Below, piece after piece: positions 1 through 6,108 of a stretch of DNA of 6,453 nt (position 1 is the stretch's first letter; every line of letters starts with the position of its first letter). Source of the DNA: Prolixibacteraceae bacterium (GTDB lineage: Bacteria > Bacteroidota > Bacteroidia > Bacteroidales > Prolixibacteraceae); the NCBI GenBank assembly GCA_016930735.1, contig JAFGGF010000316.1:1-6453 (forward strand), written 5' to 3'. Made by a program: the position numbers and the translations under genes. A model generated the notes under the pieces. It made no database searches, had not been told where the DNA came from, and saw only the letters and a program-made list of their open reading frames with translations.

Positions 1-96
1 GCTGCCAACAAATGGATGGAAGAAAACATGTTCCCGTATTATCCACTTGGCGATATGAAAGACAGCATAAAAGGTGAACCAATTTCAAATAACTAA
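1..96 (+). CDS. 2-oxoacid:ferredoxin oxidoreductase, beta (TPP-binding) subunit, C-terminal end only
   Basis: Frame 1 is open from the window edge to a TAA at 94-96, giving 31 C-terminal residues; the start lies outside the window. The tail contains 'KWMEENMFPYYPLGDMKD', which I recognise as the usual C-terminus of the thiamine-pyrophosphate-binding beta subunit of 2-oxoglutarate or branched-chain 2-oxoacid:ferredoxin oxidoreductases in Bacteroidota. The gamma subunit starts only 11 bases after this stop, which fits the usual beta-gamma gene order and supports the call. In the family, this subunit holds TPP and an Fe-S cluster and carries out decarboxylation of the 2-oxoacid in the cytoplasm. 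None of the catalytic part is visible here, so the assignment rests on the tail and the neighbour. The substrate (2-oxoglutarate, 2-oxoisovalerate or other) cannot be decided. Confidence 0.8.
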   Translation, partial: AANKWMEENMFPYYPLGDMKDSIKGEPISNN

Positions 97-107
97 AATC
101 GGAAACT

Positions 108-659
108 ATGACAGAAGAAATTATTATAGCCGGATTTGGAGGGCAGGGAGTCCTCTCGATGGGTAAAATTATTGCCTATTCAGGAATCATGGAGAATAAG
201 GAAGTTACATGGTTTCCGTCGTACGGGCCTGAAATGCGCGGAGGAACAGCAAATGTTACAGTTATTGTGAGTGATACACGTATCAGTTCGCCGGTAATTC
301 AGGAATACGATACTGCCATTATCCTGAATCAGCAGTCGATGGATAAGTTTGAAAAAACAGTAAAACCGGGTGGAACCTTGCTATACGACCCAAACGGGAT
401 TGTTCATCCACCAACACGTACCGATATTAATATTTACAAGGTGGATGGAACACGCACTGCTGTGGAAATGGGAAACCCGAAGGTGTTTAACATGATTGTT
501 GTGGGAAGTTACCTCAAGGTAAAACCGATCCTTTCGCTTGATAATGTGGAAAAAGGATTGCAAAAATCTCTTCCCGAACGGTACCATAAACTAATCCCGT
601 TAAACCTTGCCGCCATTGAAAAAGGACAGGAAATTGTGGAAACTGTTGCAGAAGTTTAA
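108..659 (+). CDS. 2-oxoacid:ferredoxin oxidoreductase, gamma subunit (KorC/VorC/PorG-like)
   Basis: This 183-residue soluble protein spans the whole pyruvate/ketoisovalerate oxidoreductase gamma domain. Visible hallmarks are the N-terminal glycine-rich 'GFGGQGV' at residues 9-15 and 'SYGPEMRGG' at 38-46, both diagnostic of the family; the length is typical of a stand-alone gamma subunit. The multi-subunit enzyme converts a 2-oxoacid and CoA to acyl-CoA and CO2 and reduces ferredoxin, or runs in reverse for reductive carboxylation. The gamma subunit helps form the CoA and substrate pocket of the complex. The ATG at 108 lies 11 bases after the stop of the beta subunit, and no alternative start gives a better N-terminus, since the glycine motif begins at residue 9. 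It is the last gene of its operon: a terminator hairpin follows at 683-719. There is no sign of damage. The alpha and ferredoxin-like subunits presumably lie left of the window. The substrate is unresolved between 2-oxoglutarate and branched-chain 2-oxoacids, so no symbol is given. Confidence 0.93.
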   Translation: MTEEIIIAGFGGQGVLSMGKIIAYSGIMENKEVTWFPSYGPEMRGGTANVTVIVSDTRISSPVIQEYDTAIILNQQSMDKFEKTVKPGGTLLYDPNGIVHPPTRTDINIYKVDGTRTAVEMGNPKVFNMIVVGSYLKVKPILSLDNVEKGLQKSLPERYHKLIPLNLAAIEKGQEIVETVAEV

Positions 660-682
660 GAAGAAAAATATTTGAATGTTTT

Positions 683-719
683 GAGGGTGTCACTAAAAGT
701 GATGCCTTCACTTGTTTTT
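683..719 (+). terminator. Rho-independent terminator of the 2-oxoacid oxidoreductase operon
   Basis: The left arm GAGGGTGTCACT (683-694) pairs with AGTGATGCCTTC (698-709), giving a 12-bp stem that includes three G-U pairs, around a 3-base AAA loop. It is followed by ACTTGTTTTT (710-719). It starts 24 bases after the gamma-subunit stop, the expected place for the end of the operon transcript. The stem and U-rich tail are seen directly; function is inferred. Confidence 0.75.
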
Positions 720-740
720 AGACCAGAGACAAAAGGTTTC

Positions 741-819
741 CTCTGTGTAAAACTCTGCGCTCTCAGTGGTTTATTTTTTTAACCGCAGAGAAAACTAAGA
801 AACCGCAAAGACCACAGAG
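741..819. repeat. Intergenic imperfect palindromic repeat, 'CTCTGTG...CACAGAG' type
   Basis: The outer ends CTCTGTG (741-747) and CACAGAG (813-819) are perfect 7-base inverted repeats. Near the centre GGTT (769-772) faces AACC (781-784) across a T-rich loop. The right arm itself holds two related units, AACCGCAGAG (781-790) and AACCGCAAAG (801-810). The same vocabulary (CTCTGTG, CTCTGCG, ACCGC-GAG) recurs at 1651-1708. Similar short degenerate palindromes are scattered between genes in many environmental bacteria. It has no open reading frame of note. Whether it was a mobile element or is simply transcribed spacer cannot be told from one window. Confidence 0.6.
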
Positions 820-833
820 TTATTAAAAATATT

Positions 834-871
834 AAAGGCTTCATCTTTCAGGATGGAGCTTTTTTGTTTTT
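834..871 (+). terminator. Strong terminator-like hairpin upstream of the SIMPL gene
   Basis: The left arm AAAGGCTTCATC (834-845) pairs with GATGGAGCTTTT (852-863) over 12 bp, with two G-U pairs and a 6-base loop, followed by a nearly pure T run to about 871. This is the classical form of a Rho-independent terminator on the plus strand. It is the second terminator-like hairpin after the oxidoreductase operon, so transcripts that pass 719 should end here. It therefore isolates the gene starting at 932, whose promoter should lie within 872-931. Confidence 0.75.
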
Positions 872-931
872 ATCGGTAAGCAACCATTTATTTCAAATAC
901 GTATCTTTACTTTCGATTAAAACTGAATACC

Positions 932-1636
932 ATGAAAACAATTTTTTATTTTATTCTGATGTTTTTCCCGTTTCTGTTGAGTGCACAAACAGGAAACAAA
1001 AATTTTATCGATTTAAATTATATTGAAGTTACCGGCCAGGCAGAAATGGAAGTAATCCCTGATGAAATCTACCTGAATATATTTTTAAACGAAAAAGACA
1101 GCAAAGGCAAAGAAAACCTGGAAGAACTTGAAAAGGAAATGATTAAAAAGCTTGAAAAAATCGGGATTGATGTTTCCAAAGATTTATCGATCAGTGATTT
1201 TGCAAGCAATTTTAAGAATTATTGGTTACGTGACAATAAAATTTTTACCAGCAAACAATATCAGTTAATTACCCACGACGGGGCAACAACCGGAAAAGTT
1301 TTTAAGGAACTGGAAAGTATTGGTATCTCCAATATTTCAATTGAAAAAGTGGATCACTCAAAAATTGAAGATTTTAAAAAGGAAGTGAAAATAAAGGCAA
1401 TGGTTGCCGCAAAATATAAAGCCGGTTCATTAGCTGAAGCAATCGATCAGGAGGTTGGAAAAGCTATTTATATTCAGGAATTAAATAACAATGTTTATCC
1501 AAGAATGATGGAAAAAGTTTCAAATATTGTAATTCGTGGTGTATCAACTTTATCAAATGAATCGGCACCTCCTGATATCGAATTTGAAAAAATCAATCTG
1601 GAATATTCTATACTTGCCCGGTTTGAATTAAAATAA
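932..1636 (+). CDS. Exported SIMPL-domain (DUF541) protein
   Basis: The 234-residue product starts with a signal peptide: a basic N-terminus, a hydrophobic stretch at about residues 4-17, and a likely signal peptidase I cut after Ala18 ('LLSA' then Gln), a pattern common in Bacteroidota. The mature part is a SIMPL/DUF541 domain: the opening strand 'IEVTGQAEMEVIPDE' at 31-45, then a charged helix (about 58-77), and the family's conserved helix rich in Ala/Lys at 155-172 followed by 'VGKAIYIQE' at 175-183. The protein ends in a beta strand ('LEYSILARFELK', 223-234). It has no lipobox, so it should be periplasmic or loosely attached to the outer membrane. SIMPL proteins form oligomeric assemblies in the few studied cases, but no biochemical role is established here. 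It is a single-gene unit, shielded on the left by the hairpin at 834-871 and facing a convergent gene on the right. A TATCTTTA at 902-909 partly resembles the Bacteroidota -7 element, without a clear -33 partner. Confidence 0.88.
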   Translation: MKTIFYFILMFFPFLLSAQTGNKNFIDLNYIEVTGQAEMEVIPDEIYLNIFLNEKDSKGKENLEELEKEMIKKLEKIGIDVSKDLSISDFASNFKNYWLRDNKIFTSKQYQLITHDGATTGKVFKELESIGISNISIEKVDHSKIEDFKKEVKIKAMVAAKYKAGSLAEAIDQEVGKAIYIQELNNNVYPRMMEKVSNIVIRGVSTLSNESAPPDIEFEKINLEYSILARFELK

Positions 1637-1650
1637 TTATCTCCGATGTC

Positions 1651-1709
1651 TCTGTGAAAATCTCTGTGTCCTCTGCGGTTATTTGTTGTTTTTACCGCTG
1701 AGGACGCAC
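1651..1709. repeat. Intergenic palindromic repeat between convergent genes
   Basis: The arm TGTGTCCTCTGCGGT (1665-1679) faces ACCGCTGAGGACGCA (1694-1708): of 15 positions, 13 are Watson-Crick, one is G-U and one is a T-T mismatch, with a 14-base T-rich loop. A further CTCTGTG copy lies just left at about 1650-1656. It belongs to the same sequence type as the repeat at 741-819. Lying 15 bases after the SIMPL stop and 20 bases beyond the stop of the opposing membrane-protein gene, it is the only strong hairpin between the two 3' ends and could end or protect both transcripts. It lacks a good U-run, so a terminator role is only a guess. Confidence 0.6.
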
Positions 1710-1728
1710 TATTTATGCTGAAAATAAT

Positions 1729-4017
1729 CTAAGCCCAGCCTTTTTCCTTCCTGAAAAGTAAAAATGCGAGGAGATATAAAATAGCTCCAATTATCAGTGC
1801 AGCATTAAAGCCCCAGGCAAAAACCACAAGCATAATAGCTGTTGATCCCAATACCGATGCAATCCCGTTTACAGCAAAACCCCAGTCGATAAGTTCTTTA
1901 ATTCGTAATCCACCTCTTGGAAAAGGCATTCCCATAAAAAATCCGAGCGGGGAAATGATAATAGCTGTAATAACTGACCTCCAGAATATCGAAAATCCTT
2001 CAAATAAACCGACGATTGGATTGAATAAAAGCATTATTAATATCAGGATTACTATAATCCTTCCGAAGATACAGACTGGTTTGAATTTTTCAGCATACCT
2101 GCTGCCAACACCTGATGCAACCAACATGGTTAACAATACGGTTGAAATACTGTAAAATGAAGCCCCGATAAAAAGAGAAAATTTTTGCATCAACACTACT
2201 TCAATTATCATATAAGCCATTCCCAGAAGGAAAAAATAGAGCCATGGTTTGATTCGAAGTTTCTCTTTACTTACAGCATAAGGCAGGAAAAGCAGAGGGA
2301 CAACAAGAACAATAATAATCAATAGTATCCCAATCAGTAATGATTTGGTTAGTGGAAAGCCCTGAAAGTCGCTGAGAACCGAGATTTGTTTTAACTGACT
2401 GAAACTGAAGTTTTCCCATTTTCCCAATTGGGCAACAAAAGGCCGGTTGTCGGTTGAAGGTGTTATATTAATGGCAGCTGAATCAAGTTCAGCTTTCCAG
2501 CCATTCACCACAATATTATTAATCAGGTTGTTTTGGGCAGTATCCGGTTTTGGGAAGAGTGGTTCTTTGGCATTACGTTGCCCGTTCGCCAGTAATCCGT
2601 AAGCATTTTCGATTAATTCAGGTGTAACAGGTTGTTTCGATAATAACAACAGGTTCCTCCTTAAACCGGGAATATTGTAAACCACAAAATGTTTTTCCGG
2701 ATTTTCAACCTTCAGCTCTTTTAATGCCTCTGTTAAAGAGCTAACCAGCCGTGGCATGTACATCTGGTGTTCCATTGAGAGGAAGCCATTATCCGAAAGG
2801 GCATTCCAGTAATCCATAAATGCTTCTTTGGTAAATATGTAATTTTCGGCAAAGGCAAACGATCCGGAACCCAATGCTGCCCAGGTATTTGAACTTAAAG
2901 AATAAATCACATCAAATTTATTTTTAAATCTGCGGATATAGGAACGTGCATCTTCCGAAACCACTTTCACGCGAGGATCATTGTAAAGGTTTCCGCTAAA
3001 ATCATTACAGGTAATAATTTTAAAATCCTTTTTGTTTTCAATGCTGTCGGGGATAATGTACCCCAATGGATCACCTTTTGTAAGCATTTTATTGATTTGC
3101 GGATTTACTTCAACAGCGTGGACTTCTGTTGCACCGTAAACCAGAGCCTGCAATACATCCATACCCCCACCGGCACCTAACGATAAGAAGGTACAGCTGT
3201 CAAACCGTTCGATCAGGTTTTTTACATCAATATCATATCCCTGCCAATCGGGATTATTAAAATTTCCGTCGAATCCTATCACCGGAGAATTAGCCAGATT
3301 ATCAATGTTTAATCCACGGTAGGTTGGAGCATATTCATATAATTTGATTTTTGCCATGGCATCCCAGTGCTCATAAATTACGGGTGCCCTTTCAGGTTTA
3401 TCTGACCGCAGCAAAGAATCTGATTTGCCTATCAAAAAAACGAAAAGTAATAAGGGTAGTATAGATAGGAATTTTTTCCCCGGAGCTAAAACAGCTGCTA
3501 TAATAAGCGGCACAGAAATCAGAAATGTGGCAGACTGTGTTCCCGCAACATTCATAAGGATAATAGTAACAGCCACACAAAGGCCGGCACCAATCAGGTC
3601 GGCCATATAAAGTTTAGGAATATCTTCGGCATTAACTTTTAAAAGTAAAGCCAGCGACATTCCACCAAAAAAGAAAGATGAACTTAGCAGAATAATGGAA
3701 GCAAGGAATTTTAAAACTGTATTAAATTCCGTAAATAAGGTGGCAAAATTAAGGTTCAGTTTAAAAATTATTACAGGGCTTGCGAGTGCAAATATTGCTG
3801 CCATTGCAATATAGCTGCTTATAAACCGGATGTTGCTTAACTGTTTGAATATGCGAACAAAAAGGCTCCCTAACCCTAATCCCATAATTGCCAGCGAAAG
3901 GATCAGGAAGGAAAATGTGTAATAAAATTCGGCTGAAAAAATACGTGTCCAGACAAGTTCAAGTCCAATTAACGATGCCGAAAGGAAGGCAATAGTCAGA
4001 TACCTGCGAAATTTCAT
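1729..4017 (-). CDS. Polytopic membrane protein with an inserted spermidine-synthase-like (SAM-fold) domain
   Basis: The 762-residue protein has three parts. Residues 7-198 hold about seven transmembrane helices. Residues 200-555 form a soluble domain related to spermidine synthases. Residues 558-755 hold about seven more helices, of the type annotated as 'fused MFS/spermidine synthase'. In the soluble domain the SAM-site glycine motif GAGGG is at 281-285, the ribose-binding acid is E303 in 'AVEVNP', and 'SEDAR' at 354-358 matches the adenine-side motif. 'STDNRPF' at 521-527 is the usual end motif of the family. The polyamine catalytic motif DSxDP is missing: the aligned segment after 'FDVIY' reads 'SLSSNTW' (373-379), with Leu374 and Asn377 in place of the aspartates. 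Spermidine synthesis is therefore unlikely, and the real reaction is unknown. Charged loops (RIFKQLSNIR, SKEKLRIK, FRKEKG) suggest that both membrane halves place the soluble domain outside. The start at 4017 gives a basic 'MKFRR' before the first helix. The kinase lies 170 bases upstream on the same strand. Confidence 0.85.
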   Translation of the reverse strand: MKFRRYLTIAFLSASLIGLELVWTRIFSAEFYYTFSFLILSLAIMGLGLGSLFVRIFKQLSNIRFISSYIAMAAIFALASPVIIFKLNLNFATLFTEFNTVLKFLASIILLSSSFFFGGMSLALLLKVNAEDIPKLYMADLIGAGLCVAVTIILMNVAGTQSATFLISVPLIIAAVLAPGKKFLSILPLLLFVFLIGKSDSLLRSDKPERAPVIYEHWDAMAKIKLYEYAPTYRGLNIDNLANSPVIGFDGNFNNPDWQGYDIDVKNLIERFDSCTFLSLGAGGGMDVLQALVYGATEVHAVEVNPQINKMLTKGDPLGYIIPDSIENKKDFKIITCNDFSGNLYNDPRVKVVSEDARSYIRRFKNKFDVIYSLSSNTWAALGSGSFAFAENYIFTKEAFMDYWNALSDNGFLSMEHQMYMPRLVSSLTEALKELKVENPEKHFVVYNIPGLRRNLLLLSKQPVTPELIENAYGLLANGQRNAKEPLFPKPDTAQNNLINNIVVNGWKAELDSAAINITPSTDNRPFVAQLGKWENFSFSQLKQISVLSDFQGFPLTKSLLIGILLIIIVLVVPLLFLPYAVSKEKLRIKPWLYFFLLGMAYMIIEVVLMQKFSLFIGASFYSISTVLLTMLVASGVGSRYAEKFKPVCIFGRIIVILILIMLLFNPIVGLFEGFSIFWRSVITAIIISPLGFFMGMPFPRGGLRIKELIDWGFAVNGIASVLGSTAIMLVVFAWGFNAALIIGAILYLLAFLLFRKEKGWA

Positions 4018-4187
4018 AATTTTAGGTTATAGTTTTACATGATTTTTTTTCGCTCACAATCAACAGCGCAGAAATGAGATGTTATATGAGTTTCGAAATC
4101 AACTTATTTATTACAGTTTATTTTAAAAAACAGATAGGATTTTTAATGTTTTAAAATAGAAAATGCGTTAAAGAATAAGTTCCTGAT

Positions 4188-5339
4188 TTAATTTTTATTA
4201 ATGCCTGTTTTACATTCACAGGATATTTCTATATAAAAAGTTGTACCATCTATCTCTGTACTTTCAAACCAGACTTTCCCTTTCAGGAATTTTTCACCAA
4301 ATAGTTTTATACTATAAGTCCCGATTCCACGACCTGATCCTTTTGTTGAGAAAGATCGTTTAAAAAGCTGCAATTGAACGTCCCTTGGAATAAAAGTTGA
4401 ATTGTGAACAGAAAAGATGATACTATTATTTTCTCTTTTTGCACCTACTGTCACGGTTCCATCCTTTTCTGAAGCTTCCAGTGCATTTTTTATCATGTTG
4501 CCAATTACCCTTTTCAATAAAACTCTATCAGTGTGAAAAACAATTTCTTCAGTTGAATCTTTGATGATAATTTTACGGTTTTCAATAACAGAATGCCTGG
4601 AATAAATTCCTGATAATTCTTTTAATATATTACTAGAAGTCACTTCTGAGCATTCCAGTTCAAGTTCGCCCCGTTCGGCAGTAGAAAGCTGGCGCTGCGA
4701 TTTTATTTCGTCGATTAATGTCTCTGAGGAAGAATGGATAATTTCCAGTATCTTTTTTTGTTCATCCGGATCTTCGATCATTGAAATTACTGAGGAAAGC
4801 CCTGAAATTCCTCCGGCTGTGTTTAAAACATCGTGGAAAAATACACGTTCAAGTGTTTGCCTCCTTTTTTCATTGCTGATGTCTGATAAAGTGAAAATAG
4901 TAAAAAACTCCTCTTCAACATAGTATGGTGTTGCAACAACTAAAAAGTCAAGAGCATCCTGGTCAACCGTTGTTATACGGCATTCTTTAATTGATTGAAC
5001 GTTATTCTGAGACTCAAGGATTGCATTAACTGCACCGCATTTACTGCAAAACTGAGTGGTTCCGCATCCTCCTTCTCCTTTGGAATGAATACAGTTTACA
5101 GCCTCTCCGGGGCGTTTCCCGATAATATCTGTTATTTCAGAAAGGTTCAATAAGGAAATAAAGTTTTGATTGGCAAATACAATTTGCCTCTCTTTATTCA
5201 GTATTAACAGAAGGTTTGGGATTGAGTTTGCCATTTCCCGGATTATTTTATTATCCAGAAAAATTTCAGTCTGTTTTTTAATAATTGCATATGGAGCTCT
5301 TTTTGCCGGGGCAAATTCAGTTTTAAATCCGTCAGTCAT
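4188..5339 (-). CDS. Soluble PAS-domain sensor histidine kinase with a four-cysteine cluster
   Basis: The 383-residue protein has no transmembrane segment and should sense a cytoplasmic signal. A PAS domain covers about residues 33-155 ('NSIPNLLLILNKERQIVFANQ' region at 38-58). A loop in it carries C83, C92, C98 and C101 (spacing x8, x5, x2), with H85 nearby. Next comes the phospho-acceptor helix 'FFHDVLNTAGG' with H169, then the ATPase domain: N box 'NMIKNALEA' (281-289, N281/N285), F box 'FKRSFSTKG' (326-334) and G2 box 'GSGRGIG' (334-340). The usual G1 'DxGxG' is replaced by 'VHNSTFIP' (311-318), which as I recall is normal for this HDxxN-type kinase family and does not by itself mean a dead enzyme. 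The cysteines could hold an Fe-S cluster or zinc, or act as a redox switch, as in four-cysteine PAS sensors such as NreB, although the spacing differs. No response regulator lies in the window, so it is an orphan here. It is divergent from the DUF4440 gene, with 87 AT-rich bases between. The 170 bases after its stop (4018-4187) hold no convincing terminator. Confidence 0.9.
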   Translation of the reverse strand: MTDGFKTEFAPAKRAPYAIIKKQTEIFLDNKIIREMANSIPNLLLILNKERQIVFANQNFISLLNLSEITDIIGKRPGEAVNCIHSKGEGGCGTTQFCSKCGAVNAILESQNNVQSIKECRITTVDQDALDFLVVATPYYVEEEFFTIFTLSDISNEKRRQTLERVFFHDVLNTAGGISGLSSVISMIEDPDEQKKILEIIHSSSETLIDEIKSQRQLSTAERGELELECSEVTSSNILKELSGIYSRHSVIENRKIIIKDSTEEIVFHTDRVLLKRVIGNMIKNALEASEKDGTVTVGAKRENNSIIFSVHNSTFIPRDVQLQLFKRSFSTKGSGRGIGTYSIKLFGEKFLKGKVWFESTEIDGTTFYIEISCECKTGINKN

Positions 5340-5426
5340 AAAAAGATTATTTAATTTTCAGTTTTCCAATGATCACCTAAATATATATATTTTTAAATTT
5401 AACTGTCAGATAGAAATATAAATTAG
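5340..5426. promoter_or_regulatory. Divergent promoter region between the kinase and the DUF4440 gene
   Basis: Both flanking genes start at the edges of this 87-base, very AT-rich gap, so promoters for both strands must lie here or within the genes. On the plus strand, TTTC (5363-5366) and TATATTTT (5385-5392) are 18 bases apart and resemble the Bacteroidota -33 TTTG and -7 TAnnTTTG elements, but both lack the final G. An alternating AT run at about 5380-5390 is part of it. The location is sound; the exact boxes are weak. Confidence 0.35.
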
Positions 5427-5861
5427 ATGAAAATCGTAGCTTTTATTTTATTCATATTTGGAGGATTGTTTTTAAATGCTCAGGTAAAAGTACCTCCTAA
5501 GATTGAAAAGGAAATTCAGGCAGTTTTTGACATGCAGGAAAAAGCCTGGAATGAAGGGAACCTCGAAAAGTTTATGGAAGGTTACTGGAAATCAGACCAA
5601 TTGGTGTTTGTCGGTTCACGTGGTCCAACTTATGGTTGGCAGGAAACACTCGACAGTTACAAAAAAGGCTATCCCGATAAAAAAACCATGGGCACCCTGA
5701 AGTTTGAAACTCTCAGTATTTTTAAAATTGATCGAAAAACAGTTTTTTTGATTGGCAAATGGGAGTTGACCAGGGAGAGTGGAAATGTTAGTGGCCATTT
5801 TTCTCTGATCTGGCAAAAGAAAAAAGGGAAGTGGGTGATTGTTGCAGATCATTCTTCATAA
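5427..5861 (+). CDS. Exported DUF4440 / SnoaL-like (NTF2-fold) protein
   Basis: The 144-residue protein starts with a signal peptide (hydrophobic stretch at about residues 4-17, 'FLNA' then Gln, cut after Ala18). The mature part is one DUF4440-type NTF2-like cone. The marks are 'MQEKAWNEGNLEKFMEGYW' (36-54), the strand 'LVFVGSRG' (59-66), the Gly-Trp-containing turn at 70-71 and 'YKKGYP' at 78-83. Further on are the strands 'FLIGKWEL' (107-114) and 'GHFSLIWQKKKGKWVIVADHSS' region (123-144), which ends in the family's characteristic 'W-x-I-x-x-DHS'. Members of this fold are small binding proteins or enzymes with varied and often unknown substrates. No catalytic residues can be assigned here beyond the conserved Asp-His near the end (D141, H142). 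The protein should be periplasmic, with no lipobox. It is a single gene, divergent from the kinase; co-regulation with the kinase is possible but unproven. The weak AT-only hairpin after the stop is not a convincing terminator. Confidence 0.87.
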   Translation: MKIVAFILFIFGGLFLNAQVKVPPKIEKEIQAVFDMQEKAWNEGNLEKFMEGYWKSDQLVFVGSRGPTYGWQETLDSYKKGYPDKKTMGTLKFETLSIFKIDRKTVFLIGKWELTRESGNVSGHFSLIWQKKKGKWVIVADHSS

Positions 5862-5898
5862 TGTAATTTTTTAAATCGAAAAATTGAGGTAAAATATT

Positions 5899-5977
5899 GA
5901 ACGCTGATTAAACATATATTACAGAAAATTGCTGAACTGAATTATTTAAATCTGTTTAATCCGTGTTATCTGTGTTC
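5899..5977. repeat. Intergenic degenerate inverted repeat, 'GAACGCTGATTAAAC / GTTTAATCCGTGTTATCTGTGTTC' type
   Basis: The left end GAACGCTGATTAAACA (5899-5914) is related to the reverse complement of the right end, which runs from TCTGTTTAATCCGTG (5951-5965) to TCTGTGTTC (5969-5977). The arms share GAAC at the tips and GATTAAACA internally, with an insertion in one arm. The middle is AT-rich. This is a different sequence type from the two repeats around the SIMPL gene, but closely resembles another dispersed intergenic repeat I know from Bacteroidota and other environmental genomes. It sits in the 247-base gap between the DUF4440 gene and the methyltransferase-like gene. I see nothing else in that gap. 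Confidence 0.5.
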
Positions 5978-6108
5978 AAAAATTTAAAATATCCAGATCC
6001 TTATTTATATTTGATTATCTTCTTGGAAGGGTAGAAAATCAGATCTAAACTATAGGAAACAAAGTGTAACTCTATTTTCAATCAATCTACCTTGGCTAAT
6101 AGTCTTTA

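Noticed and set aside
381..711. Two minus-strand open frames over the gamma-subunit gene and its 3' end
   Set aside because: They lie antisense to a clear 2-oxoacid oxidoreductase gene, have low-complexity or unnatural composition and match no family I know.
902..909. TATCTTTA as a -7 promoter element of the SIMPL gene
   Set aside because: It matches TAnnTTTG only in part and has no TTTG at the expected distance upstream; noted in the gene entry but not listed as a feature.
660..931. CRISPR array or attachment site in the repeat-bearing gap
   Set aside because: The repeated units are degenerate, palindromic and unevenly spaced, with no equal-length spacers, no cas genes and no tRNA or integrase nearby.
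3398..3610. Short open frames on both strands within the membrane-protein gene, one very rich in Cys and Tyr
   Set aside because: The Cys/Tyr richness is an out-of-frame reading of codons for hydrophobic helices; the real frame is continuous through this region.
5170..5421. Plus-strand 83-codon frame running from the kinase gene into the divergent gap
   Set aside because: It is antisense to the kinase N-terminus, its tail is encoded by AT-rich promoter sequence, and it has no recognisable domain.
5503..5852. Overlapping frames on both strands inside the DUF4440 gene
   Set aside because: The DUF4440 frame explains the sequence fully, with signal peptide and end motif; the others are shadows.
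5865..5885. AATTTTT...AAAAATT hairpin after the DUF4440 gene as a terminator
   Set aside because: The stem is only 7 A-T pairs with no G-C and no following U-run, so it would be too weak.
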